Both the position numbers and the translations under genes were made by a program. The notes below the pieces were generated by a model, which saw only the letters and a program-made list of their open reading frames with translations, was not told the DNA's origin and made no database searches. Below, piece after piece: positions 44,773 through 53,296 of a stretch of DNA of 64,000 nt. The stretch's first letter is position 1. Every line of letters begins with the position of its first letter. The DNA is from an uncultured Aquimarina sp. (GTDB taxonomy: Bacteria; Bacteroidota; Bacteroidia; Flavobacteriales; Flavobacteriaceae): positions 124,215 to 188,214 of the forward strand of contig NZ_CANMQT010000006.1 of the NCBI RefSeq assembly GCF_947500065.1. The letters are read 5' to 3'.

Positions 44773-45224
44773 AAAAGATAAATAACTATAGTTATGTAGT
44801 AACATTCATTTGGATAGGTTTTTTATTAGCTATTAGTTTTATGGAAGCACCTCTTAAGTTTCAGGCAGAGTCGGTAACTACAGCTATTGGTGTAGAAATA
44901 GGGAAGATCATCTTTAGGGCATTGAATACTATAGAGCTCATTTTTAGCGTGTTTTTAGTATTACAAATAAGGTATATCTACAAACTAGATAAGAGATTGT
45001 TTTTTATGGTATTGTTTCTATTGATAATTGTAGTTGTGCAATCTTTTTGCTTGTTACCAATTTTAGATCGTTATGCTGATATAGTTATTAGTGGAGGATC
45101 ATCTCCTTCAAACACAGCACATATTGTCTATGTGTTTTTTGAAGTGATAAAATTGTTTTTGCTCTTTTTTGTTGGATTTAGACAGTTGCTTTTGTTTAAA
45201 AGAAACATAGAAAGACAGGAATAG
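44769..45224 (+). CDS. 4-TM membrane protein coupled to norB
   Basis: A 151-residue protein whose ATG overlaps the norB stop. Four hydrophobic helices are visible: VVTFIWIGFLLAISFMEAPL, NTIELIFSVFLVLQIRY, LFFMVLFLLIIVVVQSFCLL and IVYVFFEVIKLFLLFFVGF. A conserved-looking EAPLKFQ follows helix 1. There is no catalytic motif. Position and coupling suggest an accessory membrane subunit or assembly factor of the NO reductase; the family may be a DUF4149-like group, but I am not sure. A terminator follows 36 bases later. Confidence 0.75.
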   Translation: MKKINNYSYVVTFIWIGFLLAISFMEAPLKFQAESVTTAIGVEIGKIIFRALNTIELIFSVFLVLQIRYIYKLDKRLFFMVLFLLIIVVVQSFCLLPILDRYADIVISGGSSPSNTAHIVYVFFEVIKLFLLFFVGFRQLLLFKRNIERQE

Positions 45225-45259
45225 ATTGATGAAAATGTAGCGTAAAGCTGTAAAATATA

Positions 45260-45297
45260 AAAGCGAGATTATTGTAACAATATCTCGCTTTTTACGG
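45260..45297. terminator. terminator of the nor operon
   Basis: AAGCGAGAT-TATTG pairs with CAATA-TCTCGCTT (one bulged base, three-base loop), followed by TTTTA. It stands 36 bases after the 4-TM gene. On the minus strand its stem also contains the stop codon of the broken small gene at 45269-45478. Confidence 0.75.
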
Positions 45298-45478
45298 TTT
45301 CAAGTATTTTCGTTCCCAATAGTTTTTGGGTAAACCAGTTCTTTTTCTGGGTACTAGTTCCTGAATTATAATCTTCATATTACCTATGGATTGCATAAGC
45401 CGAAGATGCAGGAAGTTCTTTTAAAAAGTTAACAAAAGATGTAAAATCAAATCTGAAATTAAATAGTGAATTTTTCAT
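45269..45478 (-). pseudogene. small gene of about 68 codons interrupted by a stop, under a sigma-54-like promoter
   Basis: On the minus strand the frame opens at the ATG ending at 45478 (MKNSLFNFRFDFTSFVNFLK, then ELPASSAYAIHR) and meets TAA at 45380-45382, then continues for 36 more codons (YEDYNSGTSTQKKNWFTQKL, then LGTKILETVKSEILLQ) to a TAA at 45269. The post-stop part reads like ordinary coding sequence. A separate 28-codon frame begins at 45378 and is an alternative reading. A sigma-54-like element lies 36 bases upstream. I do not recognise the family; a one-codon nonsense change, or two tiny genes, are both possible. This lies within the 464-base stretch 45225-45688, which otherwise holds only the nor terminator. 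Confidence 0.4.
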
Positions 45479-45513
45479 AATATATAATTTTAATTATTAA
45501 TTACTATTTAATA

Positions 45514-45530
45514 ATCAATTGCCGTGCCAA
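45514..45530 (-). promoter_or_regulatory. sigma-54-like promoter (-24/-12)
   Basis: The minus strand reads TTGGCACGGCAATTGAT. Against TGGCACG-N4-TTGCW it differs only in the second base of the -12 GC (here GA), and GG and GA are separated by 10 bases as required. It faces the broken small gene. Confidence 0.5.
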
Positions 45531-45688
45531 AAATAATTAACCTTTGTTAAGTCCTATTTTAAAAGGGGTTGAGGATGTTCTAATTTTGCTTTCAGAAATT
45601 TAAGAAGAGAGAATTGGTACAGGAAAAGATGAATACTGTAAAACTAAGTATATGGATTTTATTTACATATTCTATATTCGTTTTTGAG

Positions 45689-46249
45689 TTAATTCGATAA
45701 GTTCTTGATACACTGTTCTCTTATTTCCCATATTTCGTCAAATGAAAAATTTAATTTTTCAGTAGTAATCCAATTTTTAATAAAATCTTGATGATATTTT
45801 ATCTTGAAACTACCTACTTGATCCGGTTGTATCTTTTTTTCAGTCATAACATCTTTTTTTATCTTTTCGAAATCTGATGTACCTGATGTAGCATCTATTG
45901 TTTCACCTTTATATCTTAAATAACAGTGCGCTTCTGGGATATATTTAATATGGTTATTGAGAAAGATGTTTCCTATTTTAGGCGTGTTTATAGAATTCAT
46001 TTTATAGATACCTATAATTAATTCAACATCTTTAGCTCCATTTAGATCCGCAATTTTTTTTAATAAAGCGTGTTTAGAGCTACAGGTTCCTTTGTTTTCT
46101 GAAATAACTAATGTAGAATCTGTTCGATTAGAATTTCTACCATAAGGTATTATCTTGATGTATTCTATCAATTCATTCCAAGACGTTATTCCTTTTTCTA
46201 TAATTAGTTTTGATAAGTGATCTTCTGAATTAATAATAAAATTACCCAT
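45689..46249 (-). CDS. transglutaminase-like cysteine protein (hypothetical)
   Basis: A 186-residue protein without a signal peptide. Three spaced residues recall the transglutaminase-like catalytic triad: a cysteine in ENKGTCSSKHALLKK (near residue 56), a histidine in EAHCYLRYKGE (near 110) and an aspartate in TIDATSGTSD soon after. The first 50 residues and the C-terminus are not recognisable. It follows a terminator hairpin on the same strand and is not in an obvious operon. Transglutaminase-like proteins act as peptidases, amidases or cross-linkers; with only motif spacing to go on, the call is tentative. Confidence 0.55.
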   Translation of the reverse strand: MGNFIINSEDHLSKLIIEKGITSWNELIEYIKIIPYGRNSNRTDSTLVISENKGTCSSKHALLKKIADLNGAKDVELIIGIYKMNSINTPKIGNIFLNNHIKYIPEAHCYLRYKGETIDATSGTSDFEKIKKDVMTEKKIQPDQVGSFKIKYHQDFIKNWITTEKLNFSFDEIWEIREQCIKNLSN

Positions 46250-46263
46250 AGCTAAAAATAAAA

Positions 46264-46290
46264 AAACTCAAGCAAATTTTGCTTGAGTTT
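46264..46290 (-). terminator. terminator of ridA
   Basis: AAACTCAAGCAAA and TTTGCTTGAGTTT are 13-base perfect complements, and on the minus strand a T run follows. It lies 24 bases after the ridA stop and before the transglutaminase-like gene. Confidence 0.75.
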
Positions 46291-46314
46291 CATTATATGA
46301 TTCGGAATAAGAAG

Positions 46315-46695
46315 TTATTTAACAGCGATTACTGAAATTTCTACATTTACAAATTTTGGTAATGCTGCAACAGCTACCGTTTCTCTGGCAGGAGCAGTGT
46401 CTTCATTAAAATACTTTCCGTATACTTCATTTACAAGGGAGAAATTGTTCATGTCACTTAAGAAAATTGTAGTTTTAATTACATTTTCGAAAGTCATATC
46501 AACTTCATCAAGAATGGCTTTAAGATTTTGCATTACCTGTTCTGCTTCAGTCTTAATATCATCCATTACTAAATCTCCAGTGTCGGGATTAATGGCTATT
46601 TGACCAGAAGTATAAAGGGTATTTCCGTTAAGAATTGCCTGGTTGTAAGGTCCGATAGGCGCTGGAGCCTTAGAGGTAGTTATAATTTTTTTCAT
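46315..46695 (-). CDS. RidA family enamine/imine deaminase
   Basis: A 126-residue YjgF/RidA protein. It carries the N-terminal PAPIGPYNQAI, LYTSGQIAINPDTGDLV and the C-terminal PARETVAVAALPKFVNVEI block with the conserved arginine that binds the substrate carboxylate. It hydrolyses reactive enamine/imine intermediates such as 2-aminoacrylate made by PLP enzymes. It appears as a single gene between lptD and the transglutaminase-like gene, with its own terminator. Confidence 0.93.
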   Translation of the reverse strand: MKKIITTSKAPAPIGPYNQAILNGNTLYTSGQIAINPDTGDLVMDDIKTEAEQVMQNLKAILDEVDMTFENVIKTTIFLSDMNNFSLVNEVYGKYFNEDTAPARETVAVAALPKFVNVEISVIAVK

Positions 46696-46739
46696 GATAT
46701 GTGCAAAGTATTATTGTTTATATAAATTTCAAACCTCCG

Positions 46740-49463
46740 TTATAATTGTCTATCCGGTTCACGTCTTTTATCATATTTAATATCACTAAGAACAGAAGAT
46801 TTGATACCTATAAAGAAGTTCCAAGATGTTCTATCACTAAATGGTATCCAGTTAAAAGACATTCTCCAGCTATCTAAATTTCGTTGGAACCTTAGATTGG
46901 TATAAGTAAATCCAGGATTTACAAGATCATATCCAGAAGATGCTCCAACAGACCATTTGGGAGAAAGTTCTACATCACCAGAGAACATAATAGAGTGTGA
47001 TGATATTTCGTTTTGTCGAGCATTATTACTATAGTTCACAGTATATGACAAACGTATAGACCATGGGATTTTGTAATTATAGTTTTTGACATCTTTTAGC
47101 TCTCGGTCATCATCCTGATCATAATTTTGTTGTTCGCTAAAATCAGTTCCTCCACCAAATAAGTTGTCCGGTCGACCTCCGTTTCTTAGTGTTTGATTAT
47201 CTAATGGATCATCATTAGATTTTCCTTTTTCAAAGTCTTTACTAGAAAAAGAGTACCCAAAATTAGCACTTGCCCTAGTTAGTCTAAATAAACTACCACC
47301 ATTATCAATGTTCCATACATCAATCTTACGATTATTATTATCTAATGCATATGGATCTAACTCCGCATTGAAGTTAATATCTAATTTATTTTCAATAATT
47401 GGTACATTTCCGGTAATGGATAAAGGGCTAAACTGAAGTGAATCTCCAGCAATGTTGTAAGCGGTTCTAAAATTAAGGTTATTTAATAATTTAACCTTTT
47501 TGGTTTCAATGGCAGTAGTGTCTCTACTTTTTACCTTAGCTTCGAGATTATTACTTAACCCAAATGATACACTACTTGAGAACGTGTTACTTGGCTGACC
47601 AAAAAAACCACCTTCGAAACGTGAATATTCAACTACTTCGCGTTCATTATCTATTGTACTCGGATCATCGGGTATAATATATTCATCATAGAATTGATTA
47701 AAGGCTGGATTAATGCTGTAACTAACCGATGGCCTCATGGTATGACGAATTGCCTGAATTTTGCTATCTTTTTTGAAATTAAAAGTTCCATATACCGTAG
47801 TTCCTAAACTAGCAGAAAAGTTGTAAGTTCTAAATGCATCAAACCCCGTAATTGTATCTCGTTCAACTCCTCCCGCACCATCATTGATATCAGGATCATA
47901 ACGTTGTTCTATAGTTTCAAAAACCCAATTTTCCTGATAACTTGTCCCCATAGTGGCACTTAGGTACTTGAATATCTTAAAGTTAGTACTGATTGGGATA
48001 GAGTGCTGCATACCTATTCTGGCATCCTTAAACATTTCAGCAGTAAAAAGATCATCATCAGTAGTTTCAATTCTGTTTTCTCCTCTAAAATTGTATTGCG
48101 TATTTATATTTTGGAAAATCCCTTTTTTAACACCTACTTTGGGAGCAAAAGGGAATATCCTAGATACACTGGCATTCACATTTGGTAGCGATAAGTTCAC
48201 TATCTCAGTGTTGGTATTAGAGTTATGGTTAGCAGCAACACTAAGATTAACTTGAGGATCTCCTTGAAAAGTCTTAGCGTAAGAAATAGAAGAACTAAGC
48301 TGGTTATTCAGGAAATTTCCTGTGTTAAGTTGATTTGTTGATTGTTGGAAAAAATCACTACTACCAAAGTTTACAGAGGCGGAAAACCGAGAATTAGGAT
48401 TTGATTTTGCATCCTGAGAATGTGACCATTGAATATTATAGGTAGTTGCTCTTGAGAAATCAGGGAAACCTCGCTCGCTTGTTAAATTGTTTTCAAACCT
48501 AAATCGTACATTACCTCTGTATTTATATCGAACGGAGTATGCAGATTCGGTAAGAAGAGTATAACTCCCATTGGTGTAATAGTCTCCAGTTATTGTTAGG
48601 TCAGCATAATCACTAACCGCAAAATAATATCCACCATTCTGCAGAAAATATCCTCTGTTGTTTTCTTCACCATAACTAGGTATAATAAATCCAGAAGTTC
48701 TTTTTTCTTGTAAAGGAAAATATCCGAACGGCAATCCAAGAGGTGTAGGAACATCCGCTATATACATATTAACTAGACCTGTAACGATTTTCTTTTTCGG
48801 GACTAATTTTATTCTCCTGGCATAAAAGTAATAGTCTGCATTATCCACATCCTCAGCAGTAGTGAACTTTACATTACTCATATATATAACAGAATCATTC
48901 ACTCTTTTAGAAACCTCACCCTTAACATTCATTTCCCCTTGTTTCGTTCGGGAATTGTATATAAGTGCTTTTTCTGTGTCAAAATTAAAGCGAATTGAAT
49001 CTGGTTCTACGACATTCTGAGCCTGTTTGAAAATTGGAGTTTGTGTATAATCCCCAACAGAATCCTTTATACCATAGGCATATACCTCATTTTTAGCATT
49101 ATCCACAATAATAAGGCCTGCGTTAATCTGCATTTCGCCATATATGATTTCAGCCTCATTATAGAGATACATTTTATTTTCTCTACGACTTAGTCTCATA
49201 TAGTCTGTGGACTTATACTTAACTTTATCTGTCAGTAATTGTGGTGGAGCAACAGCAGTATCTTTCTTAGTGGTATCCTGATCTTTCTCGTTTTCAAGCA
49301 ATTCAGACTTGGAGTCTATGGAGCTTTTCGGTGAAGAAAGAGTATCTTTTTGCACCGGGACTGGTTTTCCTGTGGTTTTATCAAACTCTTGTGCAGTTGT
49401 ATAACAAATACAAAATAGTGAAAAACTTAGTGAATAAAGTATGTTACGTACCGTTGTTTGCAA
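46740..49463 (-). CDS. lptD: LptD-like LPS-assembly outer membrane protein
   Basis: About 907 residues. I prefer the TTG start at 49463 because it gives MQTTVRNILYSLSFSLFCIC followed by YTTAQ, a clean signal peptide; a longer reading from a TTG at 49514 adds 17 residues and lies across a -7-like TAATTTTG. The periplasmic N-terminal part (after a linker rich in D, K, T and P) has OstA-type strands (YNEAEIIYGEMQINAGLIIV), and the rest is a large beta-barrel with many aromatic strand ends, finishing in WNFFIGIKSSV. LptD, with LptE, inserts lipopolysaccharide into the outer leaflet. It is divergent from the amidase. Confidence 0.85.
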   Translation of the reverse strand: MQTTVRNILYSLSFSLFCICYTTAQEFDKTTGKPVPVQKDTLSSPKSSIDSKSELLENEKDQDTTKKDTAVAPPQLLTDKVKYKSTDYMRLSRRENKMYLYNEAEIIYGEMQINAGLIIVDNAKNEVYAYGIKDSVGDYTQTPIFKQAQNVVEPDSIRFNFDTEKALIYNSRTKQGEMNVKGEVSKRVNDSVIYMSNVKFTTAEDVDNADYYFYARRIKLVPKKKIVTGLVNMYIADVPTPLGLPFGYFPLQEKRTSGFIIPSYGEENNRGYFLQNGGYYFAVSDYADLTITGDYYTNGSYTLLTESAYSVRYKYRGNVRFRFENNLTSERGFPDFSRATTYNIQWSHSQDAKSNPNSRFSASVNFGSSDFFQQSTNQLNTGNFLNNQLSSSISYAKTFQGDPQVNLSVAANHNSNTNTEIVNLSLPNVNASVSRIFPFAPKVGVKKGIFQNINTQYNFRGENRIETTDDDLFTAEMFKDARIGMQHSIPISTNFKIFKYLSATMGTSYQENWVFETIEQRYDPDINDGAGGVERDTITGFDAFRTYNFSASLGTTVYGTFNFKKDSKIQAIRHTMRPSVSYSINPAFNQFYDEYIIPDDPSTIDNEREVVEYSRFEGGFFGQPSNTFSSSVSFGLSNNLEAKVKSRDTTAIETKKVKLLNNLNFRTAYNIAGDSLQFSPLSITGNVPIIENKLDINFNAELDPYALDNNNRKIDVWNIDNGGSLFRLTRASANFGYSFSSKDFEKGKSNDDPLDNQTLRNGGRPDNLFGGGTDFSEQQNYDQDDDRELKDVKNYNYKIPWSIRLSYTVNYSNNARQNEISSHSIMFSGDVELSPKWSVGASSGYDLVNPGFTYTNLRFQRNLDSWRMSFNWIPFSDRTSWNFFIGIKSSVLSDIKYDKRREPDRQL

Positions 49464-49674
49464 TGGTTTAAATCCTATTTTTGTAAAACTATGGCTTAGT
49501 TTTTGAAGTGCCAAAATTACATATATTTTTTATGTAGAGATTGTAAATGGTAAAAAAATAAATATTTATATCAAATACAGGACTCTAACGTTATTTTAAA
49601 TAATACTTGTATTGTAATTTCCAAGATCATAAACATGATGATTTTAGAATTATTATACTAAATACGGAAACAAT

Positions 49675-49706
49675 TTGGTAATGTTTCAAGCTAAGTGATA
49701 ATTTTG
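49675..49706 (+). promoter_or_regulatory. promoter of the amidase gene, probably leaderless
   Basis: TTG at 49675-49677 and TAATTTTG at 49699-49706 are 21 bases apart, matching TTG-N17-23-TAnnTTTG. The ATG at 49714 follows the -7 element by only eight bases, so the transcript may start at or within a base or two of the start codon. Confidence 0.6.
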
Positions 49707-49713
49707 TACAATT

Positions 49714-50847
49714 ATGAAGAAGAAAATAATATATAGCGCTCTTTCGATGTTGTTGGTATTTATACTTTCAGCATTTTCAATGTCTTTTGATAATACCAGT
49801 AATAAAAAGAAGTTTGTGGTGGTTTTGGATGCAGGACATGGTGGACATGACCCTGGAAATAGAGGAAATGGATATAAAGAAAAAGATATCGCACTGAAAG
49901 TGGTGTTAGCAGTTGGTAAAGCTTTAGAAAAAGATGACCGTTTTAAGGTGGTGTATACCAGAGATACTGATACATTTATAGAATTACACGAGAGAGGAAA
50001 AATAGCAAATAAAGCAAAAGCAGACTTGTTTGTGTCAGTTCATTGTAATTCTCATCGTTCTCAAGCGTATGGAACAGAGACATTTGTCTTAGGGTTACAC
50101 GCTAATGATGAAAACTTTAATGTAGCTAAAAATGAAAACTCTGTTATTTTACTAGAGGATAATTATGAGGCCAATTATGATGGTTTTGACCCGAATTCTC
50201 CAGAATCGATTATTGGGTTGATTTTGTCACAAGAAGAATATCTGGATCAGAGTCTTGTCTTAGCAAGTTTTGTTCAGAATAGATTTAATAAAACATTAAA
50301 ACGAAAAAGCAGAGGAGTAAAACAGGCAGGTTTTGTTGTATTGCATCAAACATACATGCCAAGTGTTCTGATTGAGTTAGGTTTTTTAACAAATAATAAA
50401 GAAGGTAAATACCTAAACTCTAAAAAAGGTCAAGAAGAAATGGCAAAATCTATAATTACTTCAATTATAGATTATAAAGAAAGTCTGGATGCAGCGTATT
50501 ATGTACCGGAACCCGAAATTCCTGAAATTATAAGTAATGACTCTATAACCCAAGTGGTAGGAGAGCAATTGTATGATGGTATAACTTTTAAGGTTCAAAT
50601 TGCAGCTGGTTCTAATGATATAGAACTTGAACCAAGAAATTTTAATGGATTAGATCAATTATCTAAAATTCAGTTTGATCAATTGTATAAATATTACTTT
50701 GGAAGTACGTCTAATTATAATTTAATCAAGGAGTTAAAGGACGTGGCGGTTGGTAAAGGATATGCCTCTTGTTTTGTTGTTGCATTTAAGAATAATGAAA
50801 TAATTCCTCTTACAGAAGCATTAAAAATAGATACTTCATCGAATTAA
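49714..50847 (+). CDS. N-acetylmuramoyl-L-alanine amidase
   Basis: A 377-residue exported amidase_3 enzyme. The signal peptide is residues 1-23. The catalytic domain shows VVLDAGHGGHDPGN (first zinc histidine), FVSVHCNSHRSQ (second) and SVLIELGFLTN with the catalytic glutamate. The last 90 residues, with FKVQIAAGSND, look like a SPOR-type or related septal peptidoglycan-binding module. It cleaves the amide between muramic acid and L-alanine in peptidoglycan during cell separation. The MlaD-like gene lies 86 bases downstream on the same strand. Confidence 0.92.
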   Translation: MKKKIIYSALSMLLVFILSAFSMSFDNTSNKKKFVVVLDAGHGGHDPGNRGNGYKEKDIALKVVLAVGKALEKDDRFKVVYTRDTDTFIELHERGKIANKAKADLFVSVHCNSHRSQAYGTETFVLGLHANDENFNVAKNENSVILLEDNYEANYDGFDPNSPESIIGLILSQEEYLDQSLVLASFVQNRFNKTLKRKSRGVKQAGFVVLHQTYMPSVLIELGFLTNNKEGKYLNSKKGQEEMAKSIITSIIDYKESLDAAYYVPEPEIPEIISNDSITQVVGEQLYDGITFKVQIAAGSNDIELEPRNFNGLDQLSKIQFDQLYKYYFGSTSNYNLIKELKDVAVGKGYASCFVVAFKNNEIIPLTEALKIDTSSN

Positions 50848-50884
50848 TCTAAATAAATACTGATAAATCGTTCGTTAATAATCT

Positions 50885-50913
50885 TTGGAAGTATATTTTT
50901 TATTCTAAATTTG
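50885..50913 (+). promoter_or_regulatory. promoter of the MlaD-like gene
   Basis: TTG at 50885-50887 and TAAATTTG at 50906-50913 are 18 bases apart, an exact match to the Bacteroidetes form. The TTG start codon at 50934 follows 20 bases later. Confidence 0.6.
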
Positions 50914-50933
50914 TGTCCTAAATATATGCTATT

Positions 50934-51884
50934 TTGAAATTTACTCGCGAAGTTAAAACAGGAATTTTAGCACTGTCTGCTATAGCACTTTTGATTTTTG
51001 GATATAGTTTCTTGAAAGGAAAAAACCTTTTAGAAACTGATCGTACATTTTTTGCTGTATATGATAATGTAGAAGGATTAATGCCCTCTTCTCCGGTTAC
51101 AATAAACGGATTGGTGGTTGGTAAAGTCGTCTCTATTAATTTTGCAGATACTAAAGGGAATCTTATTGTAGAATTTAATGTTAGTAGTGATTTTTCTTTT
51201 TCTAGAAATAGTGTAGCCATGGTGTATGGCGGTGATTTGATCGGAGGTAAGTCGTTAGCTATTAATCCAGTCTATGAACAAGGTTTGGAGGCAAAAGATC
51301 GAGATACCTTACCAGGACAAGTAAAAGCAGGATTGCTAGAATTGGTAAATGAACAATTAACACCCCTTCAGTTAAAGTTAGAGGCAGCAATTAAAGATGC
51401 TGATACTTTATTAACCTCTGTTAACGGAATTTTATCTATAGATAACAAAAATAATATCAATACGATATTTGCCGACCTAAGCGCGACTATCAAAAACTTC
51501 AAAGGAGCATCGGGATCTTTGAAGAATATTTTATCAGGTAATGAAGAAAAACTAAATAGTACGCTTTCTAATCTTGATGAAATGTCTACCAATCTTAATC
51601 AATTTTCAGATTCTTTATCCAAAGTGAATATCGGCAAGCTAGTTAATGATCTAGATGGAGTGCTGGCTAATTTTGAGAAAATTTCTAAAGATTTGGAAGT
51701 TGGAAAAGGAACGGCCGGTAAATTGTTAAAAGATGATAAACTATACGGTAATTTAGAAAAAGCTAGTAAAGAACTAGAATTACTACTTCAGGATCTTAGG
51801 TTGAATCCTACAAGATATGTAAACGTCTCTGTTTTTGGGAAAAAGAATAAGCCATACGTAAAGCCAACGGATACAATAAACTAA
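50934..51884 (+). CDS. MlaD/MCE family lipid transport protein
   Basis: A 316-residue protein from a TTG start, with one membrane helix (TGILALSAIALLIFGYSFL). The MCE domain is seen as VYDNVEGLMPSSPVTINGLV, VGKVVSINF and a GGDLIGGKSLAI strand. The remaining 160 residues form a helical tail with repeated LSNLDEMS-type heptads, as in the needle-like part of MCE hexamers. Such proteins form channels moving phospholipids between membranes with an ABC transporter, which is not in this window. It lies between the amidase and the Fe-S oxidoreductase genes. Confidence 0.9.
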   Translation: MKFTREVKTGILALSAIALLIFGYSFLKGKNLLETDRTFFAVYDNVEGLMPSSPVTINGLVVGKVVSINFADTKGNLIVEFNVSSDFSFSRNSVAMVYGGDLIGGKSLAINPVYEQGLEAKDRDTLPGQVKAGLLELVNEQLTPLQLKLEAAIKDADTLLTSVNGILSIDNKNNINTIFADLSATIKNFKGASGSLKNILSGNEEKLNSTLSNLDEMSTNLNQFSDSLSKVNIGKLVNDLDGVLANFEKISKDLEVGKGTAGKLLKDDKLYGNLEKASKELELLLQDLRLNPTRYVNVSVFGKKNKPYVKPTDTIN

Positions 51885-51897
51885 CTACTACCAGACT

Positions 51898-53223
51898 ATG
51901 CAATATATTCCTAATATCATATTTGTAATTGCTTTAATAGCAGGAATTGGATATTTTACTAAAAACATCCGTAAAGTCATTCGAAATATTCGATTGGGTA
52001 AGGATGTGGATCGAACAGATAATAAAAAAGAGCGTTTTAATAATATGGCACGTATTGCTTTAGGGCAATCTAAAATGGTGAGAAGACCCGTTTCGGGAAT
52101 CTTGCATGTTATTGTATATGTAGGGTTTATTATCATTAATATAGAAGTGCTAGAGATTATTATTGATGGTGTTTTAGGAACTCATAGAATATTTAGATTT
52201 TTAGGAGGGTTTTATGATTTCTTGATTGGTTCTTTCGAAATACTAGCATTTTTAGTGTTTGTTGGAGTAGTAATATTTTGGATTAGACGTAATGTGATAC
52301 GATTAAAGCGTTTCTGGAATCCTGAAATGAAAGGCTGGCCTAAAAATGACGGAAATCTGATCCTATATTTCGAAATGGTATTAATGACCTTGTTTTTGGT
52401 TATGAATGCTGCGGATTTTCAGTTACAGAGCATGGGAGCAGAACATTATGCACAAGCTGGAGCGTACCCTGTGAGTCAATACATTTCACCATTATTTAGT
52501 GGAATGTCAGAAGCAACCTTAATTCTTGTTGAGAGAGGTGCTTGGTGGATCCATATTCTTGGAATATTAGTGTTTCTTAATTATCTGTATTTCTCTAAAC
52601 ACTTACATATTCTTTTAGCGTTTCCAAATACATATTATGGTGATTTAAGACTTAAAGGGCAAATGGATAATCTAGAAGCAGTTACTAAAGAGGTAATGCT
52701 AATGATGGATCCTAATGCAGATCCATTTGCAGCTCCTGCAGAAGATGAAGCCGAGGCTGAACCCGAAAAATTTGGAGCATCTGATGTAACAGATTTAAAT
52801 TGGGTGCAATTGCTTAATTCATATACTTGTACAGAATGTGGACGTTGTACTAGTGAATGTCCTGCAAACCAGACTGGCAAGAAGTTGTCACCTCGTAAAA
52901 TTATGATGGACACCAGAGATCGTCTTCAGGAAGTAGGAGATAATATTGACAAGAATGGTAGTTTTGTAGATGATGGTAAGCAGTTGTTAAATGACTATAT
53001 TTCGCCAGAAGAACTATGGGCGTGTACTAGTTGTAATGCTTGTGTAGAAGCTTGCCCGGTTAGTATTAGTCCACTATCAATTATCTTGGATATGAGAAGG
53101 TATTTAGTAATGGAACAAAGTGCAGCGCCATCAGACCTTAATAATATGATGTCTAATATAGAAAATAACGGAGCTCCTTGGCCATTTAACCAAATGGATA
53201 GATTAAACTGGAGTGAAGAATAA
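51898..53223 (+). CDS. membrane-bound 4Fe-4S protein, HdrC/GlpC-like subunit
   Basis: A 441-residue protein. The N-terminal 240 residues have about six helices, a cytochrome b-like quinone-interacting part (GILHVIVYVGFIIINIEVLE). The C-terminal part carries two 4Fe-4S sites: CTECGRCTSECP near residue 316 and CTSCNACVEACP near 382. An acidic linker lies between. With the CCG-domain protein two genes downstream it resembles a split heterodisulfide-reductase or lactate/glycolate-dehydrogenase-type Fe-S oxidoreductase. The electron donor and acceptor are not evident. Confidence 0.88.
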   Translation: MQYIPNIIFVIALIAGIGYFTKNIRKVIRNIRLGKDVDRTDNKKERFNNMARIALGQSKMVRRPVSGILHVIVYVGFIIINIEVLEIIIDGVLGTHRIFRFLGGFYDFLIGSFEILAFLVFVGVVIFWIRRNVIRLKRFWNPEMKGWPKNDGNLILYFEMVLMTLFLVMNAADFQLQSMGAEHYAQAGAYPVSQYISPLFSGMSEATLILVERGAWWIHILGILVFLNYLYFSKHLHILLAFPNTYYGDLRLKGQMDNLEAVTKEVMLMMDPNADPFAAPAEDEAEAEPEKFGASDVTDLNWVQLLNSYTCTECGRCTSECPANQTGKKLSPRKIMMDTRDRLQEVGDNIDKNGSFVDDGKQLLNDYISPEELWACTSCNACVEACPVSISPLSIILDMRRYLVMEQSAAPSDLNNMMSNIENNGAPWPFNQMDRLNWSEE

Positions 53224-53296
53224 CCAAATAATCACTAAAGAATATTAACCATAACTATTAACCATAAACTTTAAAAATTAAGAGAATTTAGAAATT

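Noticed and set aside
49627..49640. ATCAT-N4-ATGAT near the amidase promoter
   Set aside because: It is an inverted repeat, but its arms are in the opposite order from the FNR-like sites and it lacks the shared AAAAC flank; likely chance in AT-rich DNA.
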